From Pyxidicoccus parkwaysis (GTDB lineage Bacteria; Myxococcota; Myxococcia; Myxococcales; Myxococcaceae): a stretch of DNA of 64,000 bases. This document shows, piece after piece, positions 1-8,123 of the stretch. The stretch lies in assembly GCF_017301735.1 (NCBI RefSeq), contig NZ_CP071090.1:10654001-10718000 (forward strand). Direction: 5' to 3'. The notes under the pieces were generated by a model. The model was not told where the DNA came from, did no database searches, and saw nothing but the letters and a program-made list of their open reading frames with translations. The translations under genes were made by a program, and so were the position numbers. How positions within the stretch are numbered: position 1 is the first letter of the stretch; each line of letters starts with the position of its first letter.

Positions 1-109
1 CTCCCTCTGCGGGGTGACGGAGCGAGTAGGGCCCGCCACACCCAGGGAGGAATACCCGGTGCGTCAAACGTACCGCGTCAAAGCAGGGGACCGCGAAAGC
101 CCCGCCGCT

Positions 110-1462
110 TCAGTTGCCACCGAGCTTCAGCTCCAGCTCCGCCAGCTCACGCTGCACGGTGGAGTCGGTGGCGCGCAGGCCCTCCACCTTGCGCACGGCG
201 GAGATGACGGTGGAGTGGTCCTTGCTGAAGCGCGCGGCAATCTCCGGGAAGGAGCTCTTCGTCAGCTTGCGGCTCAGGTACATGGCCACCTGACGAGCGT
301 GCGCCAGCGCCTTGTGACGCCGGTCCTCCTTCAGCGCCTCCACGGTGACTTTGTAGAAGCGGGCCACCTCGCGCTGGATGGCCTCGATGTCCACCGAGCG
401 CTGCGCGGGGAGGATGTCGCGGAGCACCTGGGACGCGAACTCCTCCGTCACCGGCTGCCGCGTCAGGCTGTGCACCGCCGACAGCTTCACCAGCGCGCCC
501 TCCAACTCACGCACGTTCTTCTGGATGTGCTTGGCGATGAAGTGCGCGACGGAGTCCGGCAGGTCCAACCCTTCCGCGACGGCCTTCTTCTGGAGGATGG
601 CCACCCGCGTCTCGTAGGTGGGCTCGCGGATGTCCGTCAGCAGGCCCATGGTGAAGCGGCTGCGCAGGCGCTCCTCCAGGCCGGGAATCTCCGCGGGCAC
701 GGTGTCGCTGGTGAGGACGATGGCCTTGTTCATCTCGTACAGCGTGTTGAAGGTGTAGAAGAACTCCTTCTGCGTCTCCTCGCGCTTGCCGAGGAACTGG
801 ATGTCGTCGATGAGGAGCACGTCGCACTCCTCGCGGAACTTCCGGCGGAAGTCCGCCATGCGGTGCTCGCGGACGCTCTCCACGTACTCGTTGGTGAACT
901 GCTCGCTGGAGAGGAAGACGACGCGCTGGGACGGGTCCTTCTCCCAGATGTGGTTGCCCACCGCCTGGAGCAGGTGCGTCTTTCCCAGGCCGGTGCCGCC
1001 GTAGATGTAGAGGGGGTTGTAGGCGTGGCCCGGGCGCTCGGCCACGGCCTGGGCGGCGGCGGCGGGGAGCTGGTTGCTGTCCGCGACGACGAAGGTGTCG
1101 AAGGTGAAGCGGGCATTCAGCCGCGCCGGCCGGGCCGAGCTCGGCTTGACTGTCGGTGCGGGTGGGAAGTGGGGGTCGGGCTCAAGACCTTCGACCACCT
1201 CATAGGCGATGCTGGTGAGCCCTTCGCCGTTGATGGCGAGCTGCGCGTCGAGCAGCGGGCGGTAGTGATCATCCACCCAGTCGCGGAAGAAGCGGTCCGG
1301 AACGCCCATGACGAGGGCCCCGTCGCGGACCTCCAGCGGGCGCATCCGCTCCAGCCATCTCAGCGCATAGTCGAACTTCTCCCGGCGGATCTGTTCGAGC
1401 ATCCGAGCCCAGAGAATTCCGGCACTTGGAAACGGGGAAGCGGCGTGAGCGAGGGCGTTCAA
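110..1462 (-). CDS. dnaA: Chromosomal replication initiator DnaA
   Basis: DnaA binds DnaA boxes at oriC as an ATP-driven filament, opens the duplex and recruits helicase. The 450-residue product has an N-terminal domain I (about 18-90, ILWARMLEQIRR onward), a short Pro/Ala linker, an AAA+ core with Walker A GGTGLGKT at 155-162 and Walker B LLIDDIQ at about 216-222, and a C-terminal DNA-binding domain with the DnaA signature DHSTVISAVRKV at about 415-426. Length is normal for the family. The start chosen is a TTG at 1462. The first ATG (1402) would remove the start of domain I that aligns with the LW of E. coli DnaA, so I prefer TTG, although no good ribosome site precedes it. The gene diverges from rpmH across 491 bp. 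Confidence 0.97.
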   Translation of the reverse strand: MNALAHAASPFPSAGILWARMLEQIRREKFDYALRWLERMRPLEVRDGALVMGVPDRFFRDWVDDHYRPLLDAQLAINGEGLTSIAYEVVEGLEPDPHFPPAPTVKPSSARPARLNARFTFDTFVVADSNQLPAAAAQAVAERPGHAYNPLYIYGGTGLGKTHLLQAVGNHIWEKDPSQRVVFLSSEQFTNEYVESVREHRMADFRRKFREECDVLLIDDIQFLGKREETQKEFFYTFNTLYEMNKAIVLTSDTVPAEIPGLEERLRSRFTMGLLTDIREPTYETRVAILQKKAVAEGLDLPDSVAHFIAKHIQKNVRELEGALVKLSAVHSLTRQPVTEEFASQVLRDILPAQRSVDIEAIQREVARFYKVTVEALKEDRRHKALAHARQVAMYLSRKLTKSSFPEIAARFSKDHSTVISAVRKVEGLRATDSTVQRELAELELKLGGN

Positions 1463-1953
1463 GTATGTCTCGACCGTGCAAAATGCGATGGGGCTGCGAG
1501 CGTTCGGCCGTGCTAACAGACGCTCTCAGGTCGATCAAGGAACCGGCCCAACACAGCGGATCTCCGAGTGCTTTTCCAGACGCCGTGGATCGGCAACGGG
1601 CATGCCGACCCGACACGCTGGTAGCCGCCCCCGCACCCCTCCCCAAGCGCTGGGGGGCACCTCCCGGGCCTATGACTGACAGTGCGTCCCGCAAAGGTCC
1701 GGGGCTTTGCAGTGCCGCCTGCCTGCCGGCCAATTCGGCGGCCTGGTGGGGCCACAAGAGGCTTTCACCCGGAGGTGTGTTCCCTTACACGTAAGGTCCG
1801 CCGGACGCGGTTTCAGTAGGAGCAAACCGGTGGTCTGGTGTGATCCAACGTTGACTTACCCTGGAAAGAGGGTTACGGACCCGCCCCTTTCCCCAGTTCA
1901 GGTCGCGCCGGAGCGGTAGGAGGCGCCGCCGTCATCATCAAGGAGTTAGAGCC
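1463..1953. other. dnaA-rpmH intergenic region
   Basis: This 491-bp gap lies between divergent dnaA and rpmH, a classic oriC position in many bacteria. I found no consensus DnaA box (TTATCCACA) on either strand. It must hold the dnaA promoter and the rpmH promoter. No convincing ORF is present. Confidence 0.6.
1851..1878 (+). promoter_or_regulatory. Candidate promoter of rpmH operon
   Basis: TTGACT at 1851-1856 resembles a -35 element. A weak -10 candidate, TTACGG, lies at 1873-1878 with a 16-bp spacer. The site is about 75 bp upstream of the rpmH start. The -10 is poor, so this is tentative. Confidence 0.35.
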
Positions 1954-2106
1954 GTGTCCAAGCGCACGTACCAGCCGTCGAAGGTCCGCCGCAATCGCGC
2001 CCACGGGTTCCGGAAGCGGAACGCCACCAAGGGCGGCCGTGACGTCCTCAAGCGCCGCCGCGCGAAGGGCCGCAAGCGGCTCGTCGTTTCCGCCGCGAAG
2101 AAGTAA
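1954..2106 (+). CDS. rpmH: 50S ribosomal protein L34
   Basis: This is a 50-residue, very basic protein that starts MSKRTYQPSKVRRNRAHGF and ends in VVSAAKK, the hallmark of ribosomal protein L34 of the large subunit. The start is a GTG at 1954, preceded by AAGGAG at 1940-1945 (8-bp spacing). It is the first gene of the conserved rpmH-rnpA-yidD-yidC-jag-mnmE order, and rnpA begins 12 bp after its stop. It is shorter than common gene-length cut-offs and easy to miss. Confidence 0.97.
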   Translation: MSKRTYQPSKVRRNRAHGFRKRNATKGGRDVLKRRRAKGRKRLVVSAAKK

Positions 2107-2118
2107 GCGAGTCCGAGT

Positions 2119-2541
2119 GTGAGGGCCGAGGGTGCGACGCCGGGCCAGTCTGGCCCGGCAGACCAGCGCTTCCCCAAGGCCCTGCGCCTGCTTCAACGGC
2201 GCGAATTCCTGGAGGTGCAGGAAGGCGGACAGAAGGTTCCTTCCGACTGCCTCCTGGCCCTCATCAAGCGCAATGGCCGGACGTACTCCCGTGTTGGGCT
2301 CACCGTGTCGAGCAAGGTGGGCAACGCGGTGGTGCGTGCGCGCTTGAGGCGCGTGCTGCGCGAGCTGTTCCGCAAGCGCCGCACGCAATGGCCCAACGGC
2401 CTGGACGTGGTGCTGGTGGTGCGCTCGTCCGGAAAGGACGCGTCCTTCCCGGAGCTGTCGCGTGCCTTCGACGGTGTCACCCGTAAGCTGCAGCGGCTCG
2501 CGCCGGCCGCGGAGACGAAGCCGAAGGAGCCTCCCAGATGA
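2119..2541 (+). CDS. rnpA: Ribonuclease P protein component
   Basis: RnpA is the protein subunit of RNase P, which trims the 5' leader from tRNA precursors together with the RNA subunit. The 140-residue basic protein carries the family core, LLQRREFLEVQEGG near residue 24 and the arginine-rich stretch VGNAVVRARLRRVLRELFR, equivalent to the RNR motif. The start is a GTG at 2119. The stop overlaps the yidD start by 4 bp (ATGA), indicating translational coupling. The RNase P RNA gene is not in this window. Confidence 0.95.
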   Translation: MRAEGATPGQSGPADQRFPKALRLLQRREFLEVQEGGQKVPSDCLLALIKRNGRTYSRVGLTVSSKVGNAVVRARLRRVLRELFRKRRTQWPNGLDVVLVVRSSGKDASFPELSRAFDGVTRKLQRLAPAAETKPKEPPR

Positions 2542-2756
2542 GCCCGCTCGCCTTCGTCGTCTCGCTGCCCATCCGCTTCTACCGGAGATTCTTGGGGCCC
2601 TTCCTCCCGAAGGTCTGCCGGTTCCATCCCTCGTGCTCCACCTACGCCATGGAGGCGCTGGAAAAGCACGGAGGCCTCAAGGGTTCCTGGCTCACCGCAT
2701 GGAGACTCCTGCGCTGCCAGCCCTTCCACCCCGGCGGCATCGACCCGGTGCCGTGA
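2538..2756 (+). CDS. yidD: Membrane protein insertion efficiency factor YidD
   Basis: This 72-residue protein of the YidD family helps YidC insert proteins into the inner membrane. It shows the conserved features of the family: an N-terminal amphipathic segment, CRFHPSCSTYAMEALEKHG with paired cysteines, and the C-terminal CQPFHPGGIDPVP. The ATG overlaps the end of rnpA by 4 bp. It sits directly upstream of yidC, as in most bacteria. Confidence 0.95.
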   Translation: MSPLAFVVSLPIRFYRRFLGPFLPKVCRFHPSCSTYAMEALEKHGGLKGSWLTAWRLLRCQPFHPGGIDPVP

Positions 2757-2805
2757 CGGGGGCTTCCACCCCTTGCAGCCCTCTCCCTCCTGGAGGGGGG
2801 ACCCT

Positions 2806-4611
2806 ATGAACGATCCGCTCTCGCCCCAGTCGAACGATTCGCAGAAGCGACTGCTGGCCGCCCTGGCCCTCTCGTTCGTGGCCACGGCCTTCTACACCTT
2901 CTTCCTCGCCCCCAAGCCGCCCCCGCCCGGGGCGGAGGGCGCGGACGCCGGTGTGGTGGCCATGGCTCCCGCCGATGCCGGCACCGCCGTCGCCACGGCG
3001 CCCACCCCTGGCGCGGGCGGCACTCCCGCCGAGGCCGCCCCGGAGACGCCCACGCTCCCCGAGCGCAAGGTGGACCTGGCCCGGCAGGAGGTCCACTACA
3101 GCTTCACCTCGGAGGGCGGTGGCCTCACCTCCGCCGTGCTCCAGGGCCCGAAGATGCGCGAGCAGCAGCAGCTCTCCATCTCCGAGGGCTTCCAGAAGCT
3201 CTTCGGCAAGGAGCTGCCCCCGCCGCCGCAGATGAACGTGGCGCAGCCGGTGGCGAGCCATCCGCTGCCGCTGTCCCTCACCATCGCCGGCAACAGCCCG
3301 CTGCCCGCGGGCGTGCGCTACGCGGTGCAGGAGACCGGCAACGGCGTGACGTTCACTGGCCGCAGCGGGCCGTGGGAGGTCGTGAAGACGCTCCAGTGGC
3401 CCACCGAGGGCTTCGAGCTGGTGTACGCCGTGCAGGTGCGCAACACGTCCAGCCAGCCGCAGAACGGCGAGCTGCAGCTGCACTACAGCCGCGCGGTGGA
3501 CCCCAACTTCGAGCACGCGCCGTCCTTCTTCGGTGGCGTGGGCAACCTGAGCCGCGCGGCCTGCTTCGTGGACGAGAAGCTCCACAAGATGAACCCGGGC
3601 GACGACAAGCCGAAGGAGGAGGACACGAAGGGTGCGCTGCACTACTTCGGCATCGACCAGCAGTACTTCCTCTCCGCGCTGTACCCGCTGGACGGGCCGC
3701 TCGCCGGCCACTGCACGCTCAACGCCACGCCCACCGCGCGCGAGGTGACGGCGTCCTTCCCGCTCAGCGTGGGCGCGGGCCAGACGGTGACGCTGCGCTT
3801 CGGCGGCTACCTGGGCCCCAAGGACCCGGACCTGCTCAAGGAGGTGCCCGGCGCAGCGCTGCGCCAGACGGCGTCGCTGGGCGAGGCGGCGTTCCACCCG
3901 AAGCTGGAGGACACGGTCGACTTCGGCATCTGGGCCGTCATCTGCAAGCTGCTCCTGGCCATCATGAAGTTCTTCCACGGCCTGACGGGCAACTGGGGCG
4001 TGGCCATCATCCTGCTCACCGTGGTGGTGAAGCTGGTGCTGCTGCCGCTGACGTACCGGTCCATGGTCAGCATGGAGCAGGTGAAGAAGCTCCAGCCGCG
4101 CATGGATGAGATTCGCAAGAAGTACGCGGACAACCGTGAGCAGCAGAACCTCGAAATCATGAAGCTGTACCAGGAGGCGAAGGTGAACCCGCTGGGCGGG
4201 TGCCTCCCGCTGCTCATCCAGATGCCGGTGTGGATTGCGCTCTTCACGGCGCTGCGCAACAGCTTCGACATCTACGGCGAGCCCTTCATCGGCCCCATCT
4301 GGCGCGACCTGACCTACAAGGACCCGACGTTCCTGCTGCCGCTGGCGCTGGGCGTGTCCATGGTCATCACCCAGAAGATGCAGCCGCAGATGATGGACGC
4401 GGCGCAGGCGAAGATGATGACCTGGGTGATGCCCATCATCTTCACGGGCACGCTGCTCCAGTACCCCGCGGGCCTGTCGCTCTACATCTTCACCAACAAC
4501 CTGCTGTCGATTGCGCAGACGTACGGGCTGCGGAAGTGGCTGGACCGGAACAAGCCCAATCCGGGCGGCGGGACGCCGGCGTTGGCGGCGGCGGGAGGCA
4601 GACGCAAGTGA
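2806..4611 (+). CDS. yidC: Membrane protein insertase YidC
   Basis: YidC inserts and folds inner-membrane proteins, alone or with SecYEG. The 601-residue product has an N-terminal membrane anchor (about 15-33), an Ala/Pro-rich linker, a large periplasmic domain to about residue 360, and the five-helix insertase core from about 375, including the coiled hairpin VSMEQVKKLQPRMDEIRKKY and the NPLGGCLPLLIQMP signature. The start is the ATG at 2806 after GGAGGGGG at 2792-2799; an upstream in-frame TTG (2773) lacks such a site. The length matches the Gram-negative form. The stop overlaps the next start by 4 bp. Confidence 0.96.
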   Translation: MNDPLSPQSNDSQKRLLAALALSFVATAFYTFFLAPKPPPPGAEGADAGVVAMAPADAGTAVATAPTPGAGGTPAEAAPETPTLPERKVDLARQEVHYSFTSEGGGLTSAVLQGPKMREQQQLSISEGFQKLFGKELPPPPQMNVAQPVASHPLPLSLTIAGNSPLPAGVRYAVQETGNGVTFTGRSGPWEVVKTLQWPTEGFELVYAVQVRNTSSQPQNGELQLHYSRAVDPNFEHAPSFFGGVGNLSRAACFVDEKLHKMNPGDDKPKEEDTKGALHYFGIDQQYFLSALYPLDGPLAGHCTLNATPTAREVTASFPLSVGAGQTVTLRFGGYLGPKDPDLLKEVPGAALRQTASLGEAAFHPKLEDTVDFGIWAVICKLLLAIMKFFHGLTGNWGVAIILLTVVVKLVLLPLTYRSMVSMEQVKKLQPRMDEIRKKYADNREQQNLEIMKLYQEAKVNPLGGCLPLLIQMPVWIALFTALRNSFDIYGEPFIGPIWRDLTYKDPTFLLPLALGVSMVITQKMQPQMMDAAQAKMMTWVMPIIFTGTLLQYPAGLSLYIFTNNLLSIAQTYGLRKWLDRNKPNPGGGTPALAAAGGRRK

Positions 4612-5438
4612 GCGAGCAGCAGGTTCCGCAGCAGGCGCCGGGGGCTCCGGTCTCCGGTGGCGCTGCTTCTGGTGGCGCGGGCTCGGGGAGCGCGGGCTCG
4701 GGCGACTTCCGGGCGCGCGTGGAGAAGCTCCTGGGGGACATCCTCGGGCTGATGGGCTTCCCGGCGCGCCTGGACATGCAGGACGCCGCGGATGGCAGCC
4801 TCTCCGTGGCGCTCCACTTCGAGGCGGGCCCTCCGCCCGGCGTGGAGAACGGGCGGCGCAGCCAGGTGGTGGACTCGCTCCAGTTCCTGCTGAACAAGAT
4901 GATGCACCGGCCCGGCGTGGAGCGGCGCTGGGTGGTGCTCGGCGCGGGCGCGCACCCCGAGCCCCGTCAGCGCCGCGAGCAGCCCCCGGCGGCGCAGCAG
5001 GCTCCGGCGGCGCAGCAGGCCCAGCCCCAGCAGGCAGCTCCGGCGCCCAGGCCTCCTCCGCAGGCGGCGGCGGTGGCGCAGGCCCCCGCGAAGGGGCCGC
5101 AGCGGGGCGCGCAGGCTCCTGCTGCCCGGCCCGCTCCGGCGCCCCGCGCGGACTCGGACGAGCGCACGGTGACGGTGGAGGAGGATGCCGTGCTCCGGGC
5201 GGCGGCGCGTCAGCTCGCGGAGAAGTCGGCCAGCCTGGGGCGCTTCTACGCGCTTGCCGCGATGAAGCTGGAGGACCGCGCGCGCGTCCTCAAGGCAATA
5301 GAAGGAGTGTCAGGAACGAAGGTGACGGTGGAAGGCGAAGGCCGTAACCGCCGCGTGGTGTTCACTCCAGAGAAGCCGGCCCCGCTGCCCAAGAAGAGCC
5401 TGCTGCCGGACGACGACGAGGACGACTTCGACGAGTGA
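4608..5438 (+). CDS. jag: Jag/KhpB-type RNA-binding protein (KH + R3H)
   Basis: Jag (also KhpB or EloR) is a cytoplasmic RNA-binding protein normally encoded after yidC. The 276-residue product starts with GTG at 4608, overlapping the yidC stop. It has a Gly/Ser/Gln-rich N terminus, a KH-like region (about 33-110) ending near ERRWVVLGAGAH, a long Pro/Gln/Ala linker (about 118-180), and an R3H-like region (about 185-255) with the strongly conserved EGEGRNRRVVF. The tail is acidic (DDDEDDFDE). Unlike Firmicute Jag, no Jag_N domain is evident. In the R3H motif the expected histidine appears replaced (EDRARVL), so nucleic-acid contacts may differ. It probably belongs to the same transcript as yidC. 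Confidence 0.85.
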   Translation: MSEQQVPQQAPGAPVSGGAASGGAGSGSAGSGDFRARVEKLLGDILGLMGFPARLDMQDAADGSLSVALHFEAGPPPGVENGRRSQVVDSLQFLLNKMMHRPGVERRWVVLGAGAHPEPRQRREQPPAAQQAPAAQQAQPQQAAPAPRPPPQAAAVAQAPAKGPQRGAQAPAARPAPAPRADSDERTVTVEEDAVLRAAARQLAEKSASLGRFYALAAMKLEDRARVLKAIEGVSGTKVTVEGEGRNRRVVFTPEKPAPLPKKSLLPDDDEDDFDE

Positions 5439-5489
5439 GCGCGCCGTCTCGCGCCGCACGCGTCGGAGCTTCCGGAAGAGAGAAGAGGG

Positions 5490-5717
5490 ATGGGCAAGGC
5501 GAAAGCTCTCAAGGACAAGCTGTACGGCGCGGCGGTGCTCAAGATGAGCTTCCGCCTGCGAGGGGACGAGGACTCCCCTGCCTTCAAGTTCGTCTACCCG
5601 GGCGTGCTGCGGGATTTGGAGCTCGAGGACGACGCGGTGGAGCGCTACATCGACGAGAACCGCGAGGCCGTGGAGAAGGCCGCGCGGGGCTCCACGCCCC
5701 CGATGGGGCAGCGCTGA
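5490..5717 (+). CDS. Conserved small protein of unknown function
   Basis: This is a 75-residue, soluble, charged protein starting MGKAKALKDKLYGAAVLK, with LRGDEDSPAFKFVYPGV in the middle and a C terminus that looks helical (DDAVERYIDENREAVEKAARG). The start is the ATG at 5490, with AGAAGAGGG just upstream as a ribosome site. I do not recognise the family. Its position between jag and mnmE on the same strand, and codon use matching the neighbours, support a real gene. No membrane segment or signal peptide is visible. Confidence 0.7.
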   Translation: MGKAKALKDKLYGAAVLKMSFRLRGDEDSPAFKFVYPGVLRDLELEDDAVERYIDENREAVEKAARGSTPPMGQR

Positions 5718-5800
5718 AGGTTGGCTGACTGCTCGCGGGGCGTCTGGCTCCGCGTGAAGCGCGGTGGACGCGGGCTGCGTGTTCCGCCACCGTGCCGACG

Positions 5801-7204
5801 ATGATGTCCGATTCCCCCACCATCGCCGCCCTGGCCACCGCGCCCGCCGCCGGGGCCGTGGGCATCCTCCGGCTCTCCGGTCCCGCCGCGCTCGACGTGG
5901 GCCGGCTGCTGGCCCCGGGCGTGCCCGCGCAGCCGACTCCTCGCCATGCGTACCTCGCCACTTTCGTCGACGCGGAGGGCCGTGCGCTGGATGAGGGGCT
6001 GTTCCTGTACTTCCGCGCGCCGCAGTCCTTCACCGGCGAGGACGTGGTGGAGCTGCAGGCGCATGGGAGCCCCAGGCTGTTGAGCCTGTTGCTGGCGCGG
6101 GCGCTGGAGGACGCGCGGGTGCGTCCGGCGGCGCCGGGTGAATTCACACGGCGGGCCTTCCTCAACGGGAGGATGGACCTCACGCGCGCGGAGGCGGTGG
6201 CGGACCTGGTGGCCGCGGACTCGGAGGCGGCGGTGCGCGCGGCGGCCGCGGGGTTGTCGGGAGTGCTGGCCTCGCGCGTGCGGGCGCTGGAGGAGCCGCT
6301 GCGCGAACTGCATGCGGACCTCGAAGGAGTGCTCAACTTCCCGGACGAGGCGGAAGGCGCGGACGCGGAAGCGGCGGCACGAGTCGCGGCGCTGCGAGCA
6401 CAGGCGGAGGTGCTGCTCGCGGAGGCGGGACGGGGACGGCTGGTGCGGCGCGGGGCGCGGGTGGCGTTGTTCGGTCCGGTGAACGCGGGCAAGTCCACGC
6501 TGTTCAACCGGCTGGTGGGCGAGGCGCGCGCGCTGGTGGACGACGAGCCCGGGACGACGCGTGACGCGCTGGAGGCGCGTGTCGAGTGGGACGGGCTCGG
6601 TGTCACGCTGTTCGACACGGCGGGACTGCGCGAGGCGCCGGGACGGGTGGAGGCGCTCGGAATCGCGCGCACGCGGGAGCTGCTCGCGGGAGTGGACCTG
6701 GCCGTGCTCGTGCTGCCGCCCGGAGCGTCGGAGGCGGAGGCCGAGGCCTGGCTTCGCGAGGCTGGTGCCACGCCTGTGCTGGCGGTGGATGGGAAGTGCG
6801 ATGTCGCGGGCGCGGCGTTGACGGTGTCGAAGGAAGGCCTGCGCGTTGGCTACACCGTGGCGGACGTGGCGCAGGTGATGTCTGGTGCCACGTCCGGAAC
6901 GCGTCCCCGCGTGAGTGGACTGACGGGCGAAGGTGTGGAGCCCCTTCGCGCCACGATGCTCGGGCGTCTCTGGGGAGGCGGCACGCCCTCGGCGGTGGCC
7001 CTCGTCTCCGAGCGCCATGCCGATGCCCTGCGTCGCGCCGCGGAAGCACTGTCCCGTGCCGGCGCCGCGTCTCAGGCCTCCACGCTGGAAGTCGTCTCGG
7101 GCGAGGTCGGCCTCGCACTGGAAGCACTCGGAGAGGTCTCCGGTACCACCGTCTCCGAGGCCCTCCTCGACGCCATCTTCCAGCGCTTCTGCATCGGCAA
7201 GTGA
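5801..7204 (+). CDS. mnmE: tRNA uridine-5-carboxymethylaminomethyl modification GTPase MnmE
   Basis: MnmE, together with MnmG, modifies U34 of tRNAs that read NNA/NNG codons. The product of about 467 residues has an N-terminal tetrahydrofolate-binding domain (TIAALATAPAAGAVGILRLSG near the start), a helical domain, a Ras-like G domain with P-loop GPVNAGKST near residue 228 and DTAG later, and the terminal FCIGK containing the conserved cysteine. Three starts are possible (GTG 5792, ATG 5801, ATG 5804); the difference is trivial and no clear ribosome site decides. It closes the rpmH-mnmE gene order and is convergent with the azoreductase gene. Its partner gene mnmG lies at 26 kb. Confidence 0.95.
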   Translation: MMSDSPTIAALATAPAAGAVGILRLSGPAALDVGRLLAPGVPAQPTPRHAYLATFVDAEGRALDEGLFLYFRAPQSFTGEDVVELQAHGSPRLLSLLLARALEDARVRPAAPGEFTRRAFLNGRMDLTRAEAVADLVAADSEAAVRAAAAGLSGVLASRVRALEEPLRELHADLEGVLNFPDEAEGADAEAAARVAALRAQAEVLLAEAGRGRLVRRGARVALFGPVNAGKSTLFNRLVGEARALVDDEPGTTRDALEARVEWDGLGVTLFDTAGLREAPGRVEALGIARTRELLAGVDLAVLVLPPGASEAEAEAWLREAGATPVLAVDGKCDVAGAALTVSKEGLRVGYTVADVAQVMSGATSGTRPRVSGLTGEGVEPLRATMLGRLWGGGTPSAVALVSERHADALRRAAEALSRAGAASQASTLEVVSGEVGLALEALGEVSGTTVSEALLDAIFQRFCIGK

Positions 7205-7221
7205 GCTGAGGGTACCGGGCC

Positions 7222-7938
7222 TCACGTCGCGACGGCCCGCGCACTTCCCAGTTGCTCGCGAGCACTCCACTCGCACAGCAACCGGTCCACGAGCGCATCC
7301 ACCTGCCGCTCCGCCGTGGTCACCGACTCCCTCAATCGCTCATCCGCGAACTCGTCGTACTCGATGGCGACGGACTCCACGTCGGTGATGCCGATGTACC
7401 CGAACGCGGTCCGGATGCTCAGCTCGACGTGGTTCATGTGCTCCAGCCGCCCTCCCCTGCCGTAACCGAAGTCACCGCGAGACGACAGGATGACCAGCTT
7501 CTTGCGAGCCTCCGCCAGCAGCGGCCAGTAGGGCTCGCCCGGTCGCGAGCGGTCGAACCCGAACGTGCGGCCCACGCGGACGATGTTGTCGATGTACGCC
7601 TTGAACTGCGCGGGCACGTTGAAGTTGTACATGGGCACGCCCGCGACGATGAGGTCCGCGGCGAGCAACTCATCCACCAGCGCATCACTCCGAGCGAGCA
7701 CCTCGTGCATCCATGGCTCGCGCGCGCCGGGCTTCGTGAAGGCCGCCTGAATCCACTCGCCCGTCACCGGCGCGGGAGGCGCCTGCCCGACGTCGCGGTA
7801 CACCACCTCATCTCCGGGCCGAGCCGCCTGCCAGCGAGAGACGAAGCGGGCCGACAGGCGCCGCGTGTGCGAGCCATGACGCTGTTGCTCCGAGCGGCCC
7901 GGCCGGGCGCTCGAGTCGATGTGCAGGACGTGAGTCAT
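7222..7938 (-). CDS. azoR: FMN-dependent NADH-azoreductase
   Basis: This 238-residue flavodoxin-like protein belongs to the AzoR family, FMN-dependent NADH:quinone/azo-compound reductases of the cytoplasm. It begins MTHVLHIDSSARPGRSEQ, the phosphate-binding loop for FMN, and has the family motifs PMYNFNVPAQFKAYIDNI and SSRGDFGYG that contact the flavin. The start at 7938 follows a GGAGGG ribosome site; a longer upstream reading is in-frame but lacks one. The gene diverges from a LysR regulator across 185 bp containing a 14-bp palindrome, so the LysR protein probably controls it. Confidence 0.88.
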   Translation of the reverse strand: MTHVLHIDSSARPGRSEQQRHGSHTRRLSARFVSRWQAARPGDEVVYRDVGQAPPAPVTGEWIQAAFTKPGAREPWMHEVLARSDALVDELLAADLIVAGVPMYNFNVPAQFKAYIDNIVRVGRTFGFDRSRPGEPYWPLLAEARKKLVILSSRGDFGYGRGGRLEHMNHVELSIRTAFGYIGITDVESVAIEYDEFADERLRESVTTAERQVDALVDRLLCEWSAREQLGSARAVAT

Positions 7939-7968
7939 CGCATCCCTCCAGGATGTCAGCGGGCGCAA

Positions 7969-7982
7969 AGCTGAATTCAGCT
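7969..7982. promoter_or_regulatory. Palindrome between azoR and the lysR-type gene
   Basis: AGCTGAATTCAGCT is a perfect 14-bp palindrome located 31 bp upstream of azoR and about 140 bp upstream of the divergent LysR gene. Position and symmetry suggest an operator for the LysR protein. Whether it is one is inference. Confidence 0.4.
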
Positions 7983-8123
7983 CATGCGACGGACAGAACG
8001 TCCTCCTGCCAACGAAGGCTTCCATCCCGCGCCCGGTGAATGAATGGATACGAACCCGCCCACGCGGTGACAAACGCCGAATCTTCACCCGATGGCTGAA
8101 GCCAGGTCATGTATGGAGGGCCC

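Noticed and set aside
1463..1953. oriC in the dnaA-rpmH gap
   Set aside because: Not excluded, but no consensus DnaA box is visible there, so it is not annotated as an origin; GC-skew data would be needed.
2692..3978. 428-residue minus-strand ORF across yidC
   Set aside because: Shadow of yidC with low-complexity composition.
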